NCBI GenBank assembly: GCA_003694425.1
Contig: RFJX01000281.1
Location: forward strand, 1 to 6,682
Source: Gammaproteobacteria bacterium
GTDB taxonomy: Bacteria > Pseudomonadota > Gammaproteobacteria > J113
Direction of reading: 5' to 3'
Length of the DNA: 6,682 nucleotides
The notes beneath the pieces are model-generated. The model searched no databases. It was not told where the DNA came from and worked only from the letters and a program-made list of their open reading frames with translations. Within the stretch, counting starts at the first letter, position 1, and each line of letters starts with the position of its first letter. Below are positions 1-6,682 of the stretch, one piece after another. A program made the translations under genes and the position numbers.

Positions 1-1227
1 GAAGCCGCAAGTGCCGGTTTCCAGACCTCGAATGGCCTTGCCCAGACTCTCGGTGAAGGTGCGGCCGATGGCCATCACCTCGCCGACCGACTTCATCTGG
101 GTGGTCAGGACCGGCTCGGCGCGGGGGAACTTCTCGAAGTTGAAGCGCGGCACCTTGGTGACCACGTAGTCGATGGTCGGCTCGAACGAGGCCGGGGTGG
201 CCCCGCCGGTGATCTCGTTGGCCAGCTCGTCGAGCGTGTAGCCGACCGCGAGCTTGGCCGCGACCCGGGCGATGGGGAAGCCGGTGGCCTTGGAGGCCAG
301 GGCGGAGGAGCGCGAGACGCGCGGGTTCATCTCGATGATGATGAGCCGTCCATCGGCCGGATTGACCGCGAACTGGACGTTGGAGCCGCCGGTCTCCACC
401 CCGATCTCGCGCAGCACCGCGATCGAGGCGTCGCGCATGATCTGGTACTCCTTGTCGGTCAGGGTCTGGGACGGAGCCACGGTGATGGAGTCGCCGGTGT
501 GGACCCCCATCGGGTCCAGGTTCTCGATCGAGCAGACGATGATGCAGTTGTCCCTCCGGTCCCGCACCACCTCCATCTCGTACTCCTTCCAGCCCAGCAC
601 CGATTCCTCGAGCAGCACCTCGGTGGTGGGCGAGGCGTCCAGCCCGCGGCGGCAGATCTCCTCGAACTCTTCGACGTTGAATGCGATACCGCCGCCGGTC
701 CCGCCCAGGGTGAAGGAGGGACGGATGATGATGGGGAAGCCCAGGGAGGCCTGGACCTGGCGGGCCTCCTCCATGCTGTGGGCGAGAAAGGAGCGCGGCG
801 TCTCCAGGCCGATGGCGTGCATCGACTCGCGGAAGCGTTCACGGTCCTCGGCCTTGTCGATGGCATCCACCGAGGCCCCGATCAGCTCCACCCCGTACTG
901 CTCCAGCACCCCTTCCCGGGCGAGATCGAGCGCGGTATTGAGCGCGGTCTGTCCGCCCATGGTGGGCAACAGGGCATCCGGCCGTTCCTTCTCGATCACC
1001 CGGGCCACGTTCTGCCAGCGCACCGGCTCTATGTAGGTGGCGTCGGCCATGCCGGGATCGGTCATGATGGTGGCCGGATTGGAATTGACCAGCACCACCC
1101 GGTAACCCTCCTCGCGCAGGGCCTTGCAGGCCTGGGCACCGGAATAATCGAACTCGCAGGCCTGGCCGATGACGATGGGTCCGGCGCCCAGGATCAGGAT
1201 GGTCTCGATGTCGGTGCGTCTGGGCAT
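1..1227 (-). CDS. carB: Carbamoyl phosphate synthase large subunit, N-terminal 409 residues (cut by window edge)
   Basis: Synthetase subunit of glutamine-dependent carbamoyl phosphate synthase. It uses ammonia delivered by CarA, bicarbonate and two ATP to make carbamoyl phosphate for arginine and pyrimidines in the cytoplasm. The reading frame is open from the ATG at 1227 to the window edge and begins [20 protein letters not shown], as E. coli CarB does. Visible are the pre-ATP-grasp region, the ATP-grasp glycine loop (GGTGGG, about 175-180) and the carboxyphosphate-site residues Q285, E299, N301 and R303 within [19 protein letters not shown]. Numbering matches E. coli without gaps up to there. 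About 660 C-terminal residues (second ATP-grasp half and allosteric domain) lie outside the window. The start is 10 nt after the stop of the small upstream gene and has no clear Shine-Dalgarno, which suggests translational coupling. Identification is certain. Confidence 0.98.
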   Translation of the reverse strand, partial: MPRRTDIETILILGAGPIVIGQACEFDYSGAQACKALREEGYRVVLVNSNPATIMTDPGMADATYIEPVRWQNVARVIEKERPDALLPTMGGQTALNTALDLAREGVLEQYGVELIGASVDAIDKAEDRERFRESMHAIGLETPRSFLAHSMEEARQVQASLGFPIIIRPSFTLGGTGGGIAFNVEEFEEICRRGLDASPTTEVLLEESVLGWKEYEMEVVRDRRDNCIIVCSIENLDPMGVHTGDSITVAPSQTLTDKEYQIMRDASIAVLREIGVETGGSNVQFAVNPADGRLIIIEMNPRVSRSSALASKATGFPIARVAAKLAVGYTLDELANEITGGATPASFEPTIDYVVTKVPRFNFEKFPRAEPVLTTQMKSVGEVMAIGRTFTESLGKAIRGLETGTCGF

Positions 1228-1237
1228 CGTGTGGCGA

Positions 1238-1474
1238 TCAGTGCTTCAGCAGTTGATAGAGGGTGTCCTTGAGATGGACCCGCTCCTTCTTGAGCTCCTC
1301 AAGATGGAGGTCGTCCGCCGGGATCTCGTTGGCCTCGATGCGGTAGATCTCGTCGTCGAGCATCTCGTAGCGTTCCATCAGACCGGCGAAGTGGGAGTCC
1401 TCCGCCTGGAGTTTCCGGATCTTCTCCTGGTATTCGGGGAATTCCTTGACCAGTGGATGGTGACTGAGCGGCAT
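1238..1474 (-). CDS. YdcH-like DUF465 small protein lying between carA and carB
   Basis: A 78-residue, highly charged, probably all-helical protein beginning [19 protein letters not shown]. The pattern is that of the DUF465/YdcH family (PF04325): an N-terminal H-x-L-x-x-E-F-P-E-Y segment, a central region spaced [16 protein letters not shown], and a C-terminal helix [21 protein letters not shown]. Heptad-like hydrophobic spacing over about residues 15-75 suggests a coiled coil, and there is no signal peptide or membrane segment. The molecular function of the family is not established. The ATG at 1474 has a strong Shine-Dalgarno (AAGGAG, 8 nt spacing). The gene follows carA by 23 bp and precedes carB by 10 bp, so it is almost certainly co-transcribed with both and its translation may feed ribosomes onto carB. 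Whether it acts with the synthetase is unknown. The family call rests on pattern recognition, not a search. Confidence 0.88.
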   Translation of the reverse strand: MPLSHHPLVKEFPEYQEKIRKLQAEDSHFAGLMERYEMLDDEIYRIEANEIPADDLHLEELKKERVHLKDTLYQLLKH

Positions 1475-1497
1475 GGCAATGACTCCTTGCAGGTGAT

Positions 1498-2604
1498 TCA
1501 GTGACGTTCAAGCAATTCCGTGAACCGGTTGAACAGGGGGCGGATGTCATGGGGCCCCGGGCTCGCCTCGGGATGGCCCTGGAAGCCGAAGGCCGGCCTG
1601 CTGGTGTGGGCCACCCCCTGCAGGCTGCCGTCGAACAGCGAGCGGTGGGTGGGACGCAGACAGGCCGGCAGGCTCTCTTCATCCACCGCGAAGCCGTGGT
1701 TCTGGCTGGTGATGTAGACCCTGCCGTCGTCCAGATCCTGGACCGGGTGGTTGGCGCCGTGATGGCCGAACTTCATCTTCACCGTCCTCGCCCCGCAGGC
1801 CAGGGAGAGGAGCTGGTGGCCGAGGCAGATCCCGAACAGGGGGAGGCCCCGATCGAGCAGTTCGCGGATGGCCTCGATGGCGTAGTCGCAGGGTTCCGGA
1901 TCACCGGGGCCGTTGGAGAGGAAGACCCCATCCGGCTCGTGCCGCAGGACCTCCTCCGCCGGTGTCGTGGCCGGCACCACCGTGACCCGGCAGCCCTGCT
2001 CCACCAGCAGACGCAGGATGTTGCGCTTGATGCCGAAGTCGTAGGCCACCACGCGAAAGCGGGGTGATGCGTGATTCCCCCGCCAGACCCCCTCCTCCCA
2101 GACATAGGGCTCCGTGGTACTCACCACGCGCGCCAGGTCCTGTCCCTCCATCTTCGGGCAGGACCGCGCCCGGGCGATCGCCGCTTCGGGATCGACCGCC
2201 TCCCCGGTGACGATGGCGCCACGCTGCGCCCCCTTCTCCCGCAGGATCCGGGTGAGACGGCGGGTATCGATGCCGGCGATGGCGACGATGCCGTGCTGGC
2301 GCAGATAGTCGCCCAGGGACCCGGTGGCGCGCCAGCTGCTGTAGCGCAGGGGCAGGTCGCGGATCACCAGCCCGCTGGCGAACACCGCCCGCGACTCTTC
2401 GTCCTCGGGATTGACGCCGGTATTGCCGATGTGAGGATAGGTGAGGGTGACGATCTGGCCGTGGTAGGAGGGGTCGGTGAGGATCTCCTGATAGCCGGTC
2501 ATGGCGGTATTGAAGACCACCTCGGCGACGGTACTGCCTTCACTGCCAACGGAATGGCCGTATAACAGACTGCCGTCTTCCAGCGCGAGCAGGGCGGGGG
2601 TCAC
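1498..2604 (-). CDS. carA: Carbamoyl phosphate synthase small (glutaminase) subunit
   Basis: Class I glutamine amidotransferase subunit that hydrolyses glutamine and channels ammonia to CarB. With the start at 2604 the protein is 368 residues (E. coli about 382). It has the N-terminal CarA domain ([38 protein letters not shown]) and a C-terminal amidotransferase domain with SNGPGDP, the nucleophile Cys260 in FGICLGHQ, and His344 and Glu346 in [12 protein letters not shown], so the triad is intact. Start choice: the GTG at 2604 has GGAGG 10 nt upstream, and its product ([11 protein letters not shown]) lines up with E. coli MIKSALLVLEDG. The in-frame GTG at 2625 would add seven residues but has no Shine-Dalgarno. 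It heads the carA-ydcH-like-carB operon. A promoter and a terminator-like hairpin in the leader suggest regulation before translation begins. Identification is certain; the start is likely. Confidence 0.97.
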   Translation of the reverse strand: MTPALLALEDGSLLYGHSVGSEGSTVAEVVFNTAMTGYQEILTDPSYHGQIVTLTYPHIGNTGVNPEDEESRAVFASGLVIRDLPLRYSSWRATGSLGDYLRQHGIVAIAGIDTRRLTRILREKGAQRGAIVTGEAVDPEAAIARARSCPKMEGQDLARVVSTTEPYVWEEGVWRGNHASPRFRVVAYDFGIKRNILRLLVEQGCRVTVVPATTPAEEVLRHEPDGVFLSNGPGDPEPCDYAIEAIRELLDRGLPLFGICLGHQLLSLACGARTVKMKFGHHGANHPVQDLDDGRVYITSQNHGFAVDEESLPACLRPTHRSLFDGSLQGVAHTSRPAFGFQGHPEASPGPHDIRPLFNRFTELLERH

Positions 2605-2614
2605 CGGATTGTTG

Positions 2615-2619
2615 CCTCC
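2615..2619 (-). promoter_or_regulatory. Shine-Dalgarno deciding the carA start
   Basis: GGAGG on the minus strand, 10 nt before the GTG at 2604. It lies between that codon and the alternative GTG at 2625, so it can serve only the downstream start. This is the main reason for choosing 2604. Confidence 0.65.
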
Positions 2620-2627
2620 AGACACAG

Positions 2628-2658
2628 AAAACGGGAGGAACCGGCTGGTTTCTCCCGT
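2628..2658 (-). terminator. Terminator-like hairpin in the carA leader (possible attenuator)
   Basis: On the minus strand the RNA can form ACGGGAG paired with CTCCCGT (bases 2652-2658 with 2631-2637). After one A/C mismatch the stem continues as AACC/GGTT around the loop AGCC. The stem is followed by UUUUCUGUG, a short U-rich tract. It sits between the proposed promoter start point (about 2671) and the carA GTG at 2604. It could attenuate carA, stop read-through from upstream, or simply structure the leader. The U-tract is short, so termination strength is uncertain. On the plus strand no T-run follows the hairpin. Confidence 0.45.
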
Positions 2659-2677
2659 CAGGATTGAAACCTGCGGG

Positions 2678-2706
2678 ATTGTACTTTAGGGTCCTGGCCA
2701 TGTCCA
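2678..2706 (-). promoter_or_regulatory. Putative sigma-70 promoter for carA
   Basis: On the minus strand there is TGGACA (2706-2701), a 17 bp spacer and TACAAT (2683-2678). Each hexamer matches the consensus at five of six positions and the spacing is ideal. Transcription would start near 2671 and give a leader of about 67 nt before the GTG at 2604. The -35 box lies inside the first codons of the divergent Rieske gene. I see no clear ArgR or other operator nearby. The promoter is inferred from sequence only. Confidence 0.55.
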
Positions 2707-3125
2707 CGACGACACCCCGCGACGGCAGGCAACGGCCCCTGTGCCGGCTGGCGGACCTCCCCGAGGGCAGCCGGGGCCTGCTTCCTGACGAGACGGGCCG
2801 CTACCGGCTGCTGGTGGTACGCCGCGGAGACGGGCTGTACGCCTACCTGAACGCCTGCCCCCACACCGGCGCACCGCTGGAGTGGCGCGCGCACGATTTC
2901 CTCGACCATGAGGGCCGGCACATCCAGTGCGGCCTGCATGGCGCGCTGTTCCGGATCGAGGACGGCCTGTGCCTGGCCGGCCCGTGCCGGGGGCAGTCGC
3001 TGGACAAGGTGGAGCTGGTACCGGGTCCGGACGGTATGGTCCGCCTGAAGGAGCAGGGCCCCCTCAGGCGGGCTTCAGGGTCAGATAGTCGGTGTAGCGG
3101 TCCCGGCCATCGCCCGAGAAGCTGA
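2700..3125 (+). CDS. Small Rieske [2Fe-2S] ferredoxin-like protein
   Basis: A 141-residue soluble protein, the only plus-strand gene here. It has a Rieske domain over about residues 13-117. The cluster ligands are Cys53 and His55 (CPHTGAPL) and Cys77 and His80 (CGLHGALF), spaced C-x-H-x21-C-x2-H, followed by the typical FRIEDGLCLAGPCRGQSL and a final strand DGMVRLKEQ. No signal peptide, membrane helix or catalytic oxygenase domain is present. It therefore resembles stand-alone Rieske proteins (NirD-like or dioxygenase-ferredoxin-like), which carry electrons or sit beside other enzymes; its partner cannot be read here. The ATG at 2700 has a weak AGGG 8 nt upstream. A TTG at 2664 would add 12 residues and is less likely. 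The last 20 or so residues are Arg/Ser/Gly-rich, fall outside the domain and overlap the convergent PilZ gene by 62 bp. Family confident, function unknown. Confidence 0.9.
   Translation: MSTTTPRDGRQRPLCRLADLPEGSRGLLPDETGRYRLLVVRRGDGLYAYLNACPHTGAPLEWRAHDFLDHEGRHIQCGLHGALFRIEDGLCLAGPCRGQSLDKVELVPGPDGMVRLKEQGPLRRASGSDSRCSGPGHRPRS
3041..3079. repeat. Inverted repeat over the PilZ stop codon with two competing pairings
   Basis: CCGCCTGA (3041-3048) is perfectly complementary to TCAGGCGG (3064-3071), and the latter begins with the PilZ stop codon on the minus strand. A second pairing, CCTGAAG (3044-3050) with CTTCAGG (3073-3079), excludes the first. The hairpin lies where the two convergent genes overlap, so it could slow or stop transcription from either side. 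Neither strand shows a T-run after it, so a classical intrinsic terminator is doubtful. Confidence 0.4.
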
Positions 3126-3393
3126 GGAACTTGACCCCCACCAGATACTCGTCGTCGTATTCGGAGAGATAGGCCACCCGGCACTGGGCGGACAGGCGCT
3201 CTCCACCGGGCAGGTGGATGTCGAGCTCGACCACCCCATCGGACAGCCGCTTGCGGAAACGATCCATCTCCAGTTCGGGGATCGCCAGCTGCATCCCTCC
3301 ATCGGAGAGGTTGCTGGTCCAGATAGTCCCCCCCTCCAGGTCGACCCGCAGGCGGCGGCTGTAGCGTGGAGCCCTGCGTGATTCCTCACCCAT
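3064..3393 (-). CDS. Single-domain PilZ protein, candidate c-di-GMP receptor
   Basis: A 109-residue protein that is essentially one PilZ domain. It carries the two c-di-GMP binding signatures: R6-x-x-x-R10 in RRAPR, and N28-x-S30-x-x-G33 in NLSDGGM, the N variant of the D/NxSxxG motif. The rest is beta-barrel-like: MQLAIPELE, VVELDIHLPGGERLSAQCRVAYLSE, EYLVGVKFLSFSGDGRDRYTDYL. There is no signal peptide, membrane segment or fused output domain, so it probably acts by binding a partner after sensing c-di-GMP; the partner is unknown. The ATG at 3393 has a G-rich Shine-Dalgarno-like stretch (GGGGGGA) just upstream. It follows dapB by 79 bp on the same strand, with a possible promoter of its own in that gap. 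Its 3' end overlaps the convergent Rieske gene by 62 bp. Family confident; c-di-GMP binding is inferred from the motifs. Confidence 0.92.
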   Translation of the reverse strand: MGEESRRAPRYSRRLRVDLEGGTIWTSNLSDGGMQLAIPELEMDRFRKRLSDGVVELDIHLPGGERLSAQCRVAYLSEYDDEYLVGVKFLSFSGDGRDRYTDYLTLKPA

Positions 3394-3454
3394 CTCAATC
3401 CCCCCGATCTCTCTCCCGGTCCGGATATCGCCTCCGGTCAGGCATCTTACGTTC

Positions 3455-4441
<987 letters not shown>

Positions 4442-5569
4442 TCAGAATTTCAGCTCCTCGAAGAACTTCTTCACCCCGTCCAGCCAGCTGTGGGCCTTGG
4501 GATTGTGCTGGCTGCCGCCCTGGTCCAGGGTCTCGCCGAATTTGCGCAGCAGCTCCTTCTGTTCGCGGTTCAGATTGACCGGCGTCTCCACCATCACCCG
4601 GCACAGGAGGTCGCCCTGGCGATGGCCGCGGATCGGCTTTACCCCCTTGCCACGGAGCCGGAACACCTTGCCGCTCTGGGTCTCGGGCGGGATCTTGAGG
4701 ACCACCTTCCCGTCCAGGGTCGGCACCTCCAGCTCCCCGCCGAGGGCCGCCGTGACGAAGCTGATCGGGACGTCGCAGTGGAGATCGGCATCCTCCCGGG
4801 TGAAGATGGGGTGTTCCTTGACGAAGATATGGACATAGAGGTCCCCAGGCGGACCGCCACGCTCGCCGGCCTCACCCTCTCCGGCCAGGCGGATGCGATC
4901 GCCGGTGTCCACGCCGGGCGGGATCTTGACCGATATGGTCTTGCGGTCGCGCACCCTGCCGGCCCCGCCGCAGTCCGGGCAGGGTTCACGGATGATGCGC
5001 CCGCTGCCGCGGCACTGCGGGCAGGTCTGCTGGACCGAGAAGAAGCCCTGCTGCATCCGTACCTGGCCGGCCCCGCCGCAGGTGTCGCAGGTCGCTGCCG
5101 AACTCCCGGGACGCGCCCCGGTACCATGGCAGGTGGCGCAGTCCCGCAGCGTCGGGATGCGGATCTTGACCGTGGTACCGGCCACGGCCTCCTCCAGGGA
5201 GAGCTCCAGGTCATAGCGCAGATCGGCCCCGCGGTAGGCGCGGCTGCCGCCACGGCCGCCGCCGAAGATGTCGCCGAACACGGTATCGAAGATGTCGCCG
5301 AAACCGGGTCCCGGTCCCGCCCCGCCGCCCGGTCCGGCGCTGGCATCGACCCCGGCATGGCCAAACTGGTCGTAGGCGGCACGCTTTCTCGGGTCACTCA
5401 GGACCTCGTACGCCTCCTTGGCCTCCTTGAACCGCTCCTCGGCGACCGTGTCACCGGGATTGCGATCCGGATGGTACTTCATCGCCAGCCGGCGGTAGGC
5501 CTTCTTGATCTCGGCCTCGCTGGCGTTGCGGGAGACCCCCAGCAGTTCGTAGTAATCCTGTCTTGCCAT
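4442..5569 (-). CDS. dnaJ: Chaperone DnaJ (Hsp40, class A)
   Basis: Co-chaperone that delivers unfolded clients to DnaK and stimulates its ATPase. The 375-residue protein (E. coli 376) has every class A part: a J-domain (about 1-70) with HPD at 33-35 in [10 protein letters not shown]; a Gly/Phe-rich linker (about 79-114) containing [13 protein letters not shown]; a zinc region with four CxxCxGxG motifs starting at Cys144, Cys161, Cys183 and Cys197; then the two beta-sandwich client-binding domains and the conserved C-terminal end [13 protein letters not shown]. No key residue is missing. The start is the ATG at 5569 ([16 protein letters not shown]), preceded by a weak GGTGGG. The frame stays open 39 codons upstream, but that extension is not DnaJ-like. 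It lies 186 bp after dnaK on the same strand, with a strong hairpin between them; heat-shock control would come from upstream of dnaK, outside the window. Confidence 0.98.
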   Translation of the reverse strand: MARQDYYELLGVSRNASEAEIKKAYRRLAMKYHPDRNPGDTVAEERFKEAKEAYEVLSDPRKRAAYDQFGHAGVDASAGPGGGAGPGPGFGDIFDTVFGDIFGGGRGGSRAYRGADLRYDLELSLEEAVAGTTVKIRIPTLRDCATCHGTGARPGSSAATCDTCGGAGQVRMQQGFFSVQQTCPQCRGSGRIIREPCPDCGGAGRVRDRKTISVKIPPGVDTGDRIRLAGEGEAGERGGPPGDLYVHIFVKEHPIFTREDADLHCDVPISFVTAALGGELEVPTLDGKVVLKIPPETQSGKVFRLRGKGVKPIRGHRQGDLLCRVMVETPVNLNREQKELLRKFGETLDQGGSQHNPKAHSWLDGVKKFFEELKF

Positions 5570-5692
5570 CTGTTCCCACCAGTGCAGATTTCCGTCCCGC
5601 CCGAAGCGCCCCCTGCGGGTCCCTGAAGGGCCTGCCGCGACCCGTTCAACGGTCCCGGATCTTACCGCACACCCTTGCTGCCACAACGAACG

Positions 5693-5724
5693 GGGCGCCG
5701 GGGGCCACTCGGCCCCCGGCGCCC
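5693..5724 (-). terminator. Perfect 14 bp GC hairpin between dnaK and dnaJ
   Basis: GGGCGCCGGGGGCC (5693-5706) and GGCCCCCGGCGCCC (5711-5724) are perfect inverted copies around the loop ACTC. On the minus strand the stem begins 32 nt after the dnaK stop and is followed by CGTTCGTTGTGG, which has few Ts. It is therefore more likely a partial terminator or a barrier protecting the dnaK mRNA 3' end than a strong intrinsic terminator. Either role would make dnaK more abundant than dnaJ. The hairpin itself is certain; its role is inferred. Confidence 0.5.
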
Positions 5725-5755
5725 GCCCTGCAGCCTCCCCGTGATCGGGGGACGG

Positions 5756-6682
<927 letters not shown>

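Noticed and set aside
254..1272. Plus-strand open frames opposite carB
   Set aside because: They are shadows. The minus-strand frame gives continuous CarB sequence with all active-site residues.
2661..2670. GGATTGAAAC, reverse complement GTTTCAATCC, resembling the start of some CRISPR repeats
   Set aside because: Single occurrence with no second copy or spacer-like periodicity in the window.
4490..5626. Long plus-strand open frame (378 residues) opposite dnaJ
   Set aside because: It is the antisense shadow of dnaJ in GC-rich DNA. The composition is low-complexity Ala/Gly/Leu/Arg, no domain is recognisable, and dnaJ on the other strand is complete and canonical.
5621..5630. Ten-base palindrome CCCTGAAGGG upstream of dnaJ
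   Set aside because: Short, with no space for a loop and no flanking T-run. It is expected by chance in GC-rich DNA.
5664..5685. Possible dnaJ promoter, TTGTGG-N16-TAAGAT on the minus strand
   Set aside because: The -35 box matches the consensus at only three positions and the -10 at four. Not enough to report as a feature.

Overview
The window is GC-rich bacterial chromosome, almost entirely coding on the minus strand. The gene order dnaK, dnaJ, dapB, (two small genes), carA, ydcH-like, carB matches the conserved grpE-dnaK-dnaJ-dapB-carA-carB neighbourhood of Gammaproteobacteria, for example Pseudomonas. CarA, CarB, DapB, DnaJ and DnaK all read as close relatives of the E. coli proteins. 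I infer a high-GC gammaproteobacterium; the sequence alone does not fix the genus. Both ends cut genes: carB loses its C-terminal part at base 1 and dnaK its N-terminal half at base 6682.

Layout in transcription order on the minus strand: (1) dnaK 3' half, then a 186 bp gap with a perfect 14 bp GC hairpin, then dnaJ: the Hsp70/Hsp40 chaperone pair. (2) A 156 bp gap between dnaJ and dapB, mostly filled by a 128 bp palindromic, MITE/REP-like element. (3) dapB, the second committed enzyme of the lysine/diaminopimelate pathway. (4) A single-domain PilZ protein, a candidate c-di-GMP binder. (5) Facing it on the plus strand, a small Rieske [2Fe-2S] protein whose 3' end overlaps the PilZ gene by 62 bp and whose first codons overlap the likely carA promoter. 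(6) carA, a DUF465/YdcH-like 78-residue protein and carB, tightly packed as one operon for carbamoyl phosphate synthetase, which feeds arginine and pyrimidine synthesis.

The parts most worth a second look are non-coding or organisational: the palindromic element between dnaJ and dapB, a promoter plus terminator-like hairpin in the carA leader, the PilZ/Rieske pair inserted in an otherwise conserved cluster, and the small coiled-coil-like gene between the two synthetase subunits. I see no wholly new multi-gene system, RNA gene, CRISPR array, transposase or prophage gene. No stretch longer than 300 bases lacks a gene.
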